Assembly: GCA_963575745.1 (NCBI GenBank)
Contig: CAUYUJ010017848.1
Coordinates: forward strand, 40,001 to 104,000
Length of the DNA: 64,000 bases
DNA from: Prorocentrum cordatum
Lineage: Eukaryota; Sar; Dinophyceae; Prorocentrales; Prorocentraceae
Reading direction: 5' to 3'
This document shows positions 9,549-20,910 of this stretch, piece after piece. The translations under genes were made by a program, and so were the position numbers. The notes beneath the pieces are model-generated. The model was not told where the DNA came from. It saw nothing but the letters and a program-made list of their open reading frames with translations, and did no database searches. The number at the start of each line of letters is the position of its first letter. The first letter of the stretch is position 1.

Positions 9549-10190
9549 TCAGCAATGACCTTGCCTTGAGGCCGATAGGGCGGGGGGCCATGCCTGGAGC
9601 GAATGTGCGCTTCTCCTCTGGCTGATGGGCTTCTGTGGCCGTAGCGTGGCGCTGGAGCGGCTCCTTCTCAGCAACTGTCTCGTCCGCGGCGCGCGGTTTG
9701 CTCCCCGCCGCCGCCGAGCACGAGCCAGCCCCACTGCTCTCGCCTGGCGGCTGGCTGCAGGTCTCCTCCCCGATCTCAGCCGTCATCTCGGGCTTCGGGT
9801 CAAGGCGCTCCGATTCCGCTGGATTTGCGGCCAGCGGCGCAGCGAGAGCGCCCCCGAGACGCAGTGGAAGGGGTTCGACGACGAATCGGGCGTGAGGCTC
9901 GCCTTTGGAGCTCTTGTGCCCGTGATCCACGACAATGGCGCTGTCGACTGGAGCAAGCTGGTGAGGAGACCGTTCCGCATGGTCGGCGCCCAGACGGGGA
10001 ACAGGCACACATGCACGACGAGTGTCCTCGCAGGTGCACAGCTTGGCAGCGCCCTGCGGGCCACAGTCCAGCTCACGAATGGCCCACAGGAGCCCGGCGG
10101 CCGAGACCGCTGCTGCGCTGGGAGGCAAGGAGGAGAGACACAGCGGCCCGCCAGTGCAAGCAGGTGGCCCCACCTCAGGCAGACGCCTAA
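9385..10190 (-). pseudogene. Unrecognised minus-strand coding remnant, upstream part
   Basis: Reads SAIVVDHGHKSSKGEPHAR, then a Glu/Pro-rich linker, then GTLVFYDDAAGRWIFKACAE and LEPIRAHTKKALGFAL before a stop at 9385-9387. It runs upstream into the TCC microsatellite at 10199, where the frame only encodes acidic repeats, so the 5' end is unknown. It may be one broken gene with 8892-9430. No domain is recognised. Confidence 0.35.
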
Positions 10191-10198
10191 GCCCAAGG

Positions 10199-10563
10199 GG
10201 CTTCCTCCTCCTCCTCGTCCTCCTGCTCCTCCTCCTCCTCCTCCTCCTCCTCCTCCTCCTCCTCTTCCTCCTCCTCTCCTCCTCCTCCTCCTCCTCCTCC
10301 TCCTCCTCCTCCTCCTCCTCCTCCCCCGCCGCCTCCTCCTCCTCGTCCTCTTGCTCCTCCGCTTCCTCCTCCTCCTCCTCCTCATCATCATCATCCTCCT
10401 CATCCTCCTCCTCCTCCCCGCCCGCCTCCTCCTCCTCCTCGTCCTCTTGCTCCTCCGCTCCTCCCTCCTCCTCCTCCTCCTCCTCCTCCTCCTCCTCCTC
10501 CTCCTCCTCCCTTCCCCTCCCTCCTCCTCGTCCTCCTCCTCCTCCTCCTCCATCCTCCTCCTC
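10199..10563. repeat. (TCC)n microsatellite, about 365 bases
   Basis: Nearly pure TCC triplets with a few CGTCC, TTCC and TCATCA interruptions. Very long poly-Leu, poly-Ser or poly-Glu frames on both strands come from it and are not genes. A second TCC run lies at 10736-10791. Confidence 0.95.
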
Positions 10564-11099
10564 GTCCTTTCGCGGGGACGGGTGGCTTCTGCCATGTCCG
10601 GCATCCTGGCCAGAGAAGAAGGCAAGCGGCACCACCACCACCAGAGGCACCACCTCCAGCGAGGGGGGGCCACAGTGCCCCCCCGAGCTGGGGGCGGGGG
10701 ACATCTCGGGCGGGGAGGGGGGACCACACCATCAGCTCCTCCTCCTCCTCCTCCTCCTCCTCCTCCTCCTCCTCCTCCTCCTCCTCCTTCCCTGGAGGCC
10801 CGCACTGGGCCATGGGATTGTCAAGGAACGCGCGGGATGACCAGCCGGCCCCGGGGGAGGGGCCCAAGACTCTGAGGGCCCGCGTCGTGAAGAGGTCACG
10901 ACGTCGGCGCTCCGGGGAGCTCAGGCCAGAAGCAGCAGCAGAAAGGTAGGTTTTTGTCCGATTCGCTTCTCAACTCTTGACGCTTCGCGTATTCTCACCA
11001 GCCAATCCAGAAACGATCGCCAAGCGAGTTGATTTGACCAGGGAAGTGTAGAAACGGCGGGAGCATTTGTCGAATCTGTTAACAGATGTTCCCGTGCCG

Positions 11100-11660
11100 C
11101 GGCGGTTTCGTTGGGTTCTTCTGGGGGTCCTCGTGGAGTTCTCTTGGGACCTTCGGCGCGGGGAGGTCGCTACCTTTGACCATCGGAGCAGGAAGGAAGA
11201 AAAAATGACGAGAGGAGGAGGAGCATATGAAGAAGAAGAAGAATAACCAGCAGAAGGACGGTGGAGGAAGAAGGAGACGATGATGAAGGCGAAGACAGCA
11301 ACGACGAGTCAACCAGAAAATCTTCACGGGACTTTCGATGTGCGAGCCTCTTGGAAGTTTCCTGGAACCCTCTCGGAACAATTTCGGAACAGTTTGGGAA
11401 GCTGTTTTGGCTCTCTTGAGGCCTTATTGGGGCCGTCTTGGGACTCTTTGGGGGCATCTGGGAGGCATCGTGGGGCAATATAGGCCTCCACTGTTCAAAA
11501 AGAGGGGGGTCATAAATTCAGATCCCTTCTTCGGAGGCAGAAAAGCATCCCTTTGGGGCGCTTTGGGGCCCGCTTGGGGCCTTCGGGGCCCTCAGGCCCT
11601 CTTGGCCCCTTCCGGGGGTTCTCTTGGACCACCTAAGGGCCATGATGCGGCCTCAGAAGC
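11100..11660 (+). repeat. Degenerate CTTGGAGGCC-type repeat with a purine tract
   Basis: Words such as TTCTCTTGGGACC and GGGGCCGTCTTGGGA recur at 11100-11160 and 11335-11640, separated by a GAA/GGA purine-rich tract (11200-11290). No gene is supported. 10792-11099 also holds none, although 10800-10950 has an open plus frame ending at a donor-like AG/GTAGGT. Confidence 0.6.
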
Positions 11661-11812
11661 CCATCAGAAACCAAAAGGCGAGAAGGCAATAAACATCGAT
11701 GTTCGGTAAGTGTGTGTGTCTCTTCACCGCCCGCTGCAGCCCCTGGCTGCTCCCCCCAGCTTCAGCCCAGCGCAGTTCAGTGCATTCTGTGCTGGGCTAC
11801 GCCCCCCACCGG

Positions 11813-12107
11813 TGCGAACTGCACTCCATACAATGTATGTTTTGTGGGCTCTGACAGAATGATGTTGGATGCTTTTCCCTCCAGAGGCACCCATATAAGG
11901 CCCAGCGGCAGCACATAGCAAGCAGCAGGGATTTACGGCACGTCTGACCATTGCCGTTTTAGCTCGAGAGGCCTCTCGACTGACCGAAAAGGTTACCATC
12001 ACCACCCCCCGCGCGCAGAGCATAGTGGAGGAAGGTGTTCGAGGAGCAGATAATCGGACTTCGATCCGAGGGGGATCGGAGACTTCGAGTGCTTCGACGA
12101 GTTCACA
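11813..12107 (+). repeat. 5' LTR
   Basis: Begins TGCGAACTGCACTCC and ends GACGAGTTCACA, giving TG...CA ends. It aligns with 18840-19141 along its whole length. Shared blocks include GACAGAATGA(T/C)GTTGGATGC and ACTGACCGAAAAGGTTACCA. The exact left edge could be 7 bases further in (11820), where agreement becomes strong. Confidence 0.85.
11890..11901 (+). promoter_or_regulatory. TATA-like motif in 5' LTR
   Basis: CCCATATAAGG lies about 80 bases into the LTR. The same place in the 3' LTR reads CCCATTGAGG, so the motif is not shared. If it served as a promoter box, the 3' LTR has lost it. Dinoflagellate genes usually lack TATA boxes, so the role is an inference. Confidence 0.35.
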
Positions 12108-12108
12108 T

Positions 12109-12123
12109 TGGTAGCGGAGCCGG
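12109..12123 (+). promoter_or_regulatory. Primer-binding site (initiator Met tRNA type)
   Basis: TGGTAGCGGAGCCGG begins one base after the LTR end. Copia elements of many eukaryotes carry a TGGTATCAGAGC-like site here that pairs with the 3' end of initiator methionine tRNA. The position supports the LTR boundary at 12107. Confidence 0.75.
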
Positions 12124-12148
12124 AAGGCTCACGGACGACGATACACCC

Positions 12149-15100
12149 ATGGGACCACCTTCTGGCAGTGGGGGAAAAGGGCCCGCAGCAGCGACATCAG
12201 GATCGGGACGACCCGAAGACGGCCCATTCATCGGACGCGCCCCGGAGTTCGACGGCTCCATCGACGGGTATAAGACGTTCAGGAGAAAGGTGGAGATCTA
12301 CGCCGCGAGAGCCAGGAGTAAGCAGCAGGAGAAAGCAGCAGGGCTCGAGATCGCGCAAGGTCTGCGGGGCAGAGCGTGGGAAGTGGTCGAGGACATCCAG
12401 ATAGCAGACATCGAGCAGGAGAAAGGCTGGCAGCTCATCCTCGACGCGCTCGGCCAGACCTAAAGATATGACCAGATTACGGAGCTCCCGACGGATTTCG
12501 AGAATTTCTTCTCCAAGGCAGCCTACAAGCCCAAGGAGACGCTGATGCACTACTTGACCAGGTTTCGGACGTCAGCAGAGCGCAAGCTGCGCTCACACGA
12601 GGTGTCTCTCCCAGACAAGGCGCTGGGTTGGTTTCTTCTGCGCAGGGCCGGGCTGGATAAGGAAGGCAAGCAGTTCATCCTGAACCAAGTTGGCGACAAC
12701 CTCTCACTGTACAAGGTCGTTGGCGAGATGGAGGAAACGTTCGGCCTGGGCTCGGTGCCTAGCCATCGAGCAAGCTCGGGAGCAGCTGCCTGCAACGTGG
12801 GCGACTACGAGGAGGTCGACGACTACCAGGAGGACGTCTACTACGGAGACGATGGCGAGCATGCCCACTACGAGGACGACGGCGAGGACCACCAGGAAGC
12901 CGGCCTCAGCATCGACGCAGAGGCAGCCTACTACAGCGACAGAGCGACGATCACCACCCCCGCGCCGGACCAGACGCACGATGTAGAGCAGCGCGACGAG
13001 ATAATAGCAGCGCGCGCGGACGCAAGGCAGAAGATGAATGACATGAGATTGGCCAGAGGTGTCTACCCTGTCGTAGCCATGGCACCGCGACCGAAGAGAA
13101 GCACGGCCCCTATCATCCCTCGAGCCGCGGGCACTGCCAGAGGTCGCGGCGCGGCCCGAGGTGCGTCAAGAGGGAGAGCGACAGCACGATCAACCAAGGG
13201 GCGCGGCAAGGCGGGCAACTACGGAAAGGGTGGAGCTGCGCGAGGGCCACCTATACACCGCGTCCCGAGAGCGACGGGAGAGACGATATGCCGACGACGC
13301 GGTGGTCGAGGACACTTCACCAGGGACTGCCCACACCAGAGCGGGAAAAGGCAGAATGTTGGCGACGACACGGCAGAGGCGAGATTGGTCACCGACACAG
13401 CCGACGACATCCACAATTCGACCGAAATCGACCCATCGGAGGCAGTGCGCGACAGCGGGGTGGCCAGCGTGATCGTGGGATACGAGACGATGAAGGGCCA
13501 TTGCAAGCAGCTGGTCGCCAGGGGGGTTCCAGTCAGCAGGGTGAAGTTTCTCCCGTGCGCAAAGAATTCCAGATACGGCAACGACTCGACCGGCGAAGCG
13601 ACGGCGCGCGCAGTTGTACCATCATTCCCTGGAGGCCAAAACGTAGACATTCTCACGCATGTTATTCCAGGCCACACGCCATATCTGTTCGCCAGACCTG
13701 TGATGGAGGAGCTCGGTATGGCCGTTGATTTCAAGAACAAGAGGGCATGCTGGGACGAAGATGGCAAATGGTTTCGGTTGCGCCAGCAGCCCCAGCGCGG
13801 GCATCTCATCATCAATATGCTGGAGAGTTTCGATACTTGTATGAATGAGCTCGCCGGCCAGGCACTACTACCTCAGAACATGATGGATCATGTTCGAATG
13901 CAGCACCCTATAAGTCCCCATGCGTTCCTGGGCGACGAGGTGCTAACGCACGAGGGGCCGGTTACCTTCATCGGCACCATGGTCGAGATCAGCAACGAGG
14001 TCGACGCGAAGACGAGTGGCGACAACTGCGTCGCCAAGGACCTCAGCGCGAAGCAGCTACGCAAGTGCCAGGAGCCCCTCGAGTCGGCCACCAAGGAGCT
14101 GAAGCAGGATACCCAGAAGGCGAAGGACGCTCGAGAAGGCAAGCGCAAGATATGGGAGGTCTATGGCGGCAAGTCGGAGTCGACGACGGAGCTGGGGAGA
14201 CGCGGACATCAGGCCAGGACGTTCGGAGTACACAACGGCTGGGATTTCAGCAAGCCCATGACCCAGAAGAAGTTCCTCGCCCTGATCGACGAGGAGCAGC
14301 CGGACGATAGATGGTTGAGTCCCGAGCGCAAGCTCTGGTCGATGATGCAGGAGCGAGGCTGCCAGACAGACGACGACAAAGAGAAGTTGCAGCAGCAGCG
14401 CTCGGACAACCACGAGACGCATCTGATGTTCTGCCAGCAGGTCTACCTCAAGCAGTGGCACGGAGGTCGAGATGCGCACCTGGAGCAGCCAGCGACAGCA
14501 CGCAGTTGGAGGGCGATGGCACTCCACGAGCTGCCTGGACACCATGTGCTCTTCGACCAGTGCATGACGGAGCTGGAGATTCCAGTCCAGCGCTTGGAGA
14601 TTCCAGGGGAAGGCCTAGCTCGCAAGAGGACTGGAGTTCGCACTACACGACGAGGAATGGCAGAAGGACTCGATCAGTACAGGTGCGACAAACGACATGA
14701 GCATGTCCACCTGGAGGGCAAGATTCCTGGTACCAATTTGCACCGCGCGAGCTTCGGCGAGAACTATGGGCCCCTGTCGGCGCAGGTTCTCAGCGATTGG
14801 TTGGAGCAGCCCCACATTCAGGACACGGACATCCTGGTCTTGGGCATCGAGAAAGGCGAGGACGCGGTTGAGTGTATCTACCACACGACGGTGAACGACA
14901 GCAGCAATGAGGCGAAGGAGACGTACCAGAACCGGCAGCTGATGAGCGAGTTCGGCCAGAATGCGCCCAGGTACGTGGAGCTCCTCCACAAGAAGCTGGG
15001 ACATCCCAGCACGGAGGTTTTCGCGCGGATGCTGACGACGGCGGATGCGAGAGAGGAGGTGATAGCCTGTGCGAAGCGGTACTTGTGCGATATGCCGCAG

Positions 15101-15814
15101 AAAAGGAAGAAGGCATCACAACCGCCGAAGTTGGCACCACCATCATGGAAGACATTTGCACAGGTTTTGAACATGGACTTCTTCGAGTTCAAGCTGCGAT
15201 CAGGCTCGGCGAAGATCGCTCGCCTACTGGATGGAGCTAGCTGTTTCCAGATGTGCAGGATTGCGTCGTGCGAGACGACAGCCGAGGCCATCAAGTCCAT
15301 CGAGAAGGAGAGGATCAGGCCCTACGGGATCCCTGCGAGGCTCGCGATGGACAAGTGCGGCGCAGCGCGCAGTCAGGGTATGCTCGACTGGACCAGCGAC
15401 CAGAACATGAAGATGCAGATCGCCCCCGGGGAGGCTCACCATGTCATGGGACCAGTTGAGCGAGCACATCAGGTGACGCGCGAGACGCTGGAGCTCTGGT
15501 TAGAGGAGACCGGCCTAGAGCGCACCATCGAGAACTTGAAGGCGGCGCTGGACTACGTGCCCAATCAGATCAACAGGATGATGCACCACGAGGGCTTCAG
15601 TCCGGCGCAGTGGGCACTGGACTACAACCCAGAGCACAATGACCCCCTGTCCGCAGGCACGCTGTCCGCGCCAGCGGCAGAGGCCTGCCTGGAGAAGGAG
15701 ACGTTCCAAGAGGCGACGCAGCGGCGAGCGGCAGCGGCGATGGCACTCATCAAGGCGGAATCGACGGAGAGGCTGCGCAGGGCATTCTTAGACGCGACGC
15801 CCATGAGGCAGTGA
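12149..15814 (+). pseudogene. copia gag-protease-integrase, one in-frame stop
   Basis: Frame 2 runs from the first Met after the primer site (12149), through a TAA at 12461-12463, to TGA at 15812-15814. Gag covers roughly 12149-13330. It ends in a zinc knuckle whose second cysteine is Arg (CRRRGGRGHFTRDC, near 13290). The protease has DSGVASVIVG (near 13450). The pre-integrase zinc region reads LHKKLGHPS ... CAKRYLCDMP, with the last expected Cys missing. The integrase DDE residues are present as NMDFFEF (15173), AMDKCGA (15348) and PVERAHQ (15453). So the catalytic triad survives while both zinc sites are damaged. Confidence 0.85.
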
Positions 15815-17779
15815 GCGTGGGCGACGAGTGCCACCACTGGCGTGATCGCGGAGCTAGCCGGCTTTAAAAAGTCACGCTGGAGATGGCCGGCCACCGCGGC
15901 ACTACGCGAGGGCGCGAATCGCGAAGAACGGCCAGCCCAGGGTCTACTGGGCCACGCACGGCGGGAGCCCACTGCGATGCAGCCCAGACCAGGTCAGACC
16001 CATCGCGGAGCGGAGCGGCGAGCCTAGACGACCAGCGAACCTACAGGCAGCGCAGACCACTCTACAAGGACGACGACGCGGAGGTATCGCGCAGCTCTTC
16101 GATATCAGCCAGTTGCCCGGACCCGCAGAGGAGGACCGAGCAGACGAGCCGATGGGGGAGGACGAGCCAGCTTCTACAGCTGGAGGCGCACCGACGGTGG
16201 AGCAGGCCATGGAGGGCCAGCCCAGGCAGGTGTCTGCCAAGGGTTCCGAGCCGCAGGCCGAGCCGTGGCCAGCAGGCAACCAGGGCCCACCACCGACGCG
16301 ATAACACGGAGTTACAGGAACAGCCAGCTCAAGACCAAGCACCAGACGCAGCAGAGGTTCCAGCAGCACAGACGGCGACGCTGGCTCAGCCAGCGATCGC
16401 TGACCCAGCGGCGAGGTTCAAGGAGATGAGGAGGAACATCGACGCATCGGAGATGGCTCCAACGCGAACGTTCGCGGCGCACCGAGATCGGCGAGATGAC
16501 CGGTCAGGACCCTACGACGAAGTGGAGATCCAAGAGGGCGCGATGTTTTTGAACCTGGACGCGCTATCCAAGGGCTGGAGCTACAACGCAGAGGACCAGG
16601 CGTTCTTCCAAGACGAAGAGGAGCGCCACTTGGCTGGCGAGCTGAGCGAGAATAATATGAACGCGGAGGACAAGGCCAAGTTCGCGGAGGCGAAGCGCGC
16701 GGAGCCGCAAAGTTTCTTCGACAACCAGGCCTCGGAGCAGGACAAGAATAAGGTCAGCGACCCCAACAAGGTTCTGCGCGCGAGGTCCCTACTGAAGTGG
16801 TCGAGGAACGCCGACGGAAGCTACAGGGCCAAGGCCAGGTTGGTTATCCAAGGGTTCCGAGATCCAGACGCGATCGCAGGGAAGCTGGCCAAATCTTCAT
16901 CGACTATGACGAGACTGAGCAGAACCTCCATCGCGATGCTCGGCCGCAGTCACGGTTGGACTTTGTTCACCGCTGACGCCAGCGCCGCGCTTCTGCAGGG
17001 CAAGCGCTCTGATCGTGGGATTTCTGCGGCTTTACCGGCGGAGGCGCGCAGGATGCTCGGCGACCAGCCGCGCCGGAGGATGAAGTTCCTCAAGAGCACG
17101 CGCGGGCTGAGCGACGCACCGAGGCTCTGGCGGGGGGAAGCTACCGACCGCATGACTGCGCGCGGTGTTGCGGCTCACCCGCTGGACCCCTGCCTTCTCC
17201 TGAGCCACCGCCTGGACGCGACCGACGCGAAGGTGTTCGACGGCGCCATCGGGATACACGTTGACGATATGCTCGGAGGCGGCAGCAGCCAGGACGCGGG
17301 AAGACACGAACACTGGCACCCTGAACGTCGCAGGCGACGCTTCTATGGATATCTGTGGCAACCAGCCCACCAAGACGACGAAAGGAGATTATCAGATGAG
17401 TTGCGCAGCCTAGATCAAGTCGCCCAAGCCCATCACCTTGGCCAAGAACCGAACGAGCGATCACAACCTGCAAATCACCGATGGAGAGCGTCGACAGCTA
17501 CGAGGATTGATGGGAAGCCCGGCGTGGCCCAGCACACAGGCGGCACCCCATTTACAGTGCAGCGTCAGCCTGGGACAAGAGATGATCAAAGAAGGCTCTA
17601 CCGCGCAGGATCTGGTGGAGGCCAACAGGACGCTGAGGTTTGCCAACGCGAAAAGCGACGCGTGCCAGATGTTTCCCAATATATGCGACGACCCGAACGA
17701 AGTGACGCCCATCTGCACGACGGACGCAGCGCGGGCAGTTAGACGCGATGGAAGCTCGGAAGGAGGCTACCTAGCCTGA
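15815..17779 (+). pseudogene. copia reverse transcriptase and RNase H, frameshifted
   Basis: After the TGA at 15814 the integrase tail changes frame several times; a segment near 15945-16030 reads VYWATHGGSPLRC, a chromodomain-like tail seen in such elements. Frame 1 then gives the reverse transcriptase: RARLVIQGF-like KARLVIQGFRD (near 16835), TADASAALLQG with a catalytic Asp (16975) and IHVDDML in the YVDD position (17253). Near 17300 the frame moves to frame 2 with TAG at 17411. RNase H starts with TTDAARAVRRDGSSEGGYL and hits a stop at 17779. Coding traces go on to about 18270 in two more frames. Confidence 0.8.
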
Positions 17780-18839
17780 TGCTCGTCCCGACGCGCGACC
17801 CGAGGTTGAACGGCACGATGATTGCGCTGGGAAGGAGCGCGCTCGCGGTGGACGCCAAGGCTCTCCACGACGCAGCTCAGAGGCCACACGTGCACAACTT
17901 CGATGACGAGCGGACGGGCATCGAGGTGCAAGTGCTGAAGGGGCGCACGACGGCGAGCGCCACGGGCTGGCATTGGGTCAGCCCAGAGCGACACTTCGCA
18001 GACGCTTCACCAAGCTGGCAGCCAGACAGCTACTGGCCGATTGGCTCAGGACGGGAACGATCAGCCTGAAGTCCGATGAGAAGTTCCAGGCGGCGAAGAA
18101 GAAGACGGAGGCCAAGAGGTTTGCCACGTCCAGATCAAGGACGATTGCGACAGCAACGATGGCGGCCACGGCATCTCTGTCGAGGTCAGCCGCAGCCAGC
18201 GAGGTGAAGATCTACGAGGGCGAGATCGAGAGGGCCCTGGTGAGTTCGAGTGGACCAAGTGCCCGCGGATAGTGACCTAGATACCGCTGAGCACGCTGGT
18301 GCAAGGAGCCTTCAGCATCATGATGTCGTTGGTGCTCGTAGCTTTCATATGCTACGTGATCTGCAAGGTTTCGCAGAAGAAGACGAAGGCCCAGGCCGCG
18401 TCATAACCACAGCCAGAGAAGGAGCGGGAACAGACCAAGGCCCAGAAGGAGAGGGAGATCAAGCTGAGTGCCATCAAGTGGGACGTCGGCACGAGCGCTG
18501 GACTACCCGATGGACAGCACGAACAGCACAAGCATGTGACGAATGGTTTTCGACGAGGCTGGGAGATCACACGCGAGTTGCATACAGCGCAGCAGATGCC
18601 GCGCAGTTAGCGAAGGTGCGCCGGCAAATATTGATTTCCATCCTGTTCCAGTACCGTTTATTGTCCGCAATGAAGCTATTGATCCCAGCGGAGGTTTTCT
18701 TCGCGACGCGGCGTGCGGCGCTGCTCTCTCGAGCGACGCTGCGACGCTTGATTTAGTTTTGATGATATGCTATCTGCTGCGAAGATTTCGAGTGATCAAC
18801 GTGAGAGTTCGCACGGGCTCTCATTCCCTTTTTCGCCAG

Positions 18840-19141
18840 TTTGAATTGCACTCAGTACAATATATGTCTTGAGGGTCCTGACAGAATGACGTTGGATGCT
18901 TTTCCTTCCAGAGGCCCCCATTGAGGCCCAGCGGCAGCACGTGGCAAGCAGCGGGGATTTATGGCACATCTGACCACTGCCGTTTGAGCTCGAGAGGCCT
19001 TTCGACTGACCGAAAAGGTTACCATCACCACCACCCGCGCGCAGAGCATAGTGGAGGAAGGTGTTCGAGGAGAAGTTGGCAGAGAATCGAACTTCGATTC
19101 GATGGGGGTTCGGAGATTTCGAGTGCTTCGACGAGTTCACA
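18840..19141 (+). repeat. 3' LTR
   Basis: Matches the 5' LTR and ends with the same GACGAGTTCACA. It has an extra 6-base insertion near 19075 and lacks the ATATAAG motif. Its start reads TTTGAATTGCAC where the 5' copy has TGCGAACTGCAC, so the terminal TG is lost or the edge lies a few bases inside. Confidence 0.85.
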
Positions 19142-19299
19142 CCCGGCGCTGTCCCCTGCCGCCGCCGGCAGCTCTGAGTGGCCCCGTTTCCTCTCCTTCC
19201 GTCGCGCCGGGGCTCCTCCTCCTCCTCCCGCGCGCTGCGGTTTTAATTAGCACACAACGCGCCCCCTGTTGCCACTCCGCGGGGTCAGTCGACTTCTGC

Positions 19300-19450
19300 C
19301 CAGCCGCCGATTCAAAAAGGTGTCTGGAGGACGTTCGCCTCTTGGGAAGTGCCTCGGAAGACTCGGAAAGCACCTGGAATCATCTTGGAGCAGTCTCGGA
19401 ACCCCTTGGAGAGATGTCGGAAGTTGCCTTGCTTCATCGCCATGGCACCC
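19300..19450 (+). repeat. Short block of degenerate CTTGGAGGCC-type repeat
   Basis: CTCTTGGGAAGTGCC, ATCTTGGAGCAGTCTCGG and CCCTTGGAGAG follow one another just downstream of the copia element. 19450-20460 beyond it shows GC-rich sequence with a doubled ACTGACCCGGGTC near 20032-20062 and no gene I can support. Confidence 0.5.
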
Positions 19451-20469
19451 TCGGGGGTGGGCGCTTTCACGCGCAGAGGCAGGGGGCTCCCACGAGGCTT
19501 CGACACCCAGCGCGCGCCAGGGGAAGCGGCAAAGGACGGGCGGGGGGAGGCGGAGGCGGGTTCGGGAGGGGGGTCGAAGGAGAAGGCAGTCAACGAACGA
19601 ACGAACCACCAGTGCGGACAGGTGTCCAGGCCTCGCGAGACCAGGAGGGGCGAGGCCTTTGGCCTCGCGATGCTGCAGCGTGCATTGAGGCACGCACGCG
19701 AGACATGTCAGAAGTTGCGCAAGCCAGCGAGGACAAAGAAGAGGAGCCCTTGTAACTAGTCGACGTCGTGGCGTGTTGGAGGAGGGAGGAGAGGAGGGAG
19801 GAGATGCGACAGAGGGGAGGCCCCCCTGTGAGCCCCGTGCGAATTCGGATCGGCCAGGGGCCTGGTCCAGGTGGCCCCAGTGACTCCTGGCTTGGCCGCG
19901 CCCGCGCCTCAAGAAACGGGGGTCAGTGCAAACGGGGGCCACTCAGAGCGCCGGGTCTTGCAGGATCCCGCAGAGCCAGGTCCGCATGGACCGCGGCTTT
20001 GGCGCAGGATCTTGCAGGAACCTGCAAGGCCTGACTGACCCGGGTCCGGACTGACCCGGGTCGGTAGGTCCCCGAAGCGCGATGTCAGCGGCTTTCCGCG
20101 GCCTCGGAGTTCTTCCGCGGCGCTGGCCGGTCCAGATCTCAGAGGTCCTCCGCGGCTTCCCGCCGATCCGTGCCCAGACACTCTCGCGTCGTAAGACAAG
20201 CACGACGGGAGGTTTCTTGGCCATGTCCGGCCCTCGGGGGCCTTCCCCAGGACCGTGAAGAAACGACTCCGAAAGACCGCCCCCGGCGAAGTTGTAGGGA
20301 CTGCAGGGGGACCCCGCATTGAAACAATCAGGGCATCGCATGTCAGGCGATCGCAAATATGGATCACGGGGGCGTGGATTAGCGACGGGTCCCGTTTCCA
20401 TCGGAAATCGCAGCTTTCCGCCGCCGAACGAGGCGGCACCGGCCGCATTTTGGGGAGGGCACCTGCCCC

Positions 20470-20509
20470 GATCCATGGATTTGGCGACCGCGCGCCAAAT
20501 CCATGGATC
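20470..20509. repeat. Perfect 17-bp inverted repeat (hairpin)
   Basis: GATCCATGGATTTGGCG at 20470-20486 is followed by a 6-base loop ACCGCG and its exact complement at 20493-20509. The surrounding 20.4-20.7 kb is free of genes. The stem contains ATCCATGGAT, itself palindromic, on each side. Confidence 0.9.
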
Positions 20510-20549
20510 TTTAATCCATGCTTCCGCGCCCCCGAATGTCTCGGGGCGG

Positions 20550-20705
20550 CATAGAGGGGGTGATGACTAGGGGGGGGGGAGATCATGGCGGAGGCCATGA
20601 CATCTCCCCAGATTTCATGGCCCCTGTCCCCCTGGGCCGCGCACGTGTCGCCGGCCATGATTTGCGTCCCCCCCTCTTGGACACCCCCCTCTTGGCTTGG
20701 CCGCC
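20550..20705 (+). repeat. Dispersed repeat, copy 1
   Basis: Shares order and wording with 44050-44240: GGTGATGAC, a CATGGC...GCATTGATGTCTCCCC-like block, TCTCATGGCCCC, then CCGCGCAC...TGATTTGCG and a CTTGGAC or CTGGACGCCC block. Here GGGGAGATCATGG and CCATGACATCTCCCC can also pair as a hairpin. Confidence 0.65.
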
Positions 20706-20910
20706 CCCGAGTGTCTGGGTGCCCCTTCCGAGATGTCGCCCCCAAGCTGGCTTGGAGGGAGCTCCCTGCGGCGACGCGCGGGAGTGGTTCCTCGCTGGGG
20801 TGGCCTCTCTGGTGCAGGCCCCCAGGGGCCCGCCAGCACTGGCCGGCGCGCCCGGACTGCTTGCGTCCGTCCTTCCCCGCGGCCCTTTGAACCCGCGCAC
20901 CAAGGGTTCA

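Larger units (their letters stand above)
11813..19141 (+). mobile_element. Ty1/copia-type LTR retrotransposon, decayed
   Basis: Two direct repeats of about 295-300 bases flank a gag-protease-integrase-reverse transcriptase-RNase H order, which is the copia order. The bases before the first LTR (ACCGG, 11808-11812) nearly match those after the second (CCCGG, 19142-19146), a plausible 5-bp target duplication with one change. The LTRs differ at about one base in ten by eye, so the insertion is old. The coding region has at least two in-frame stops and several frameshifts. I see no convincing polypurine tract just before 18840. Confidence 0.85.

Noticed and set aside
9625-10875. A 416-codon plus-strand frame rich in Pro, Leu and Ser
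   Set aside because: Its middle is the translation of the TCC microsatellite at 10199-10563; flanking parts lack domains.
10800-10955. A possible plus-strand exon ending at AG/GTAGGT
   Set aside because: The donor-like site is attractive, but the upstream sequence is microsatellite and no acceptor or second exon can be identified.
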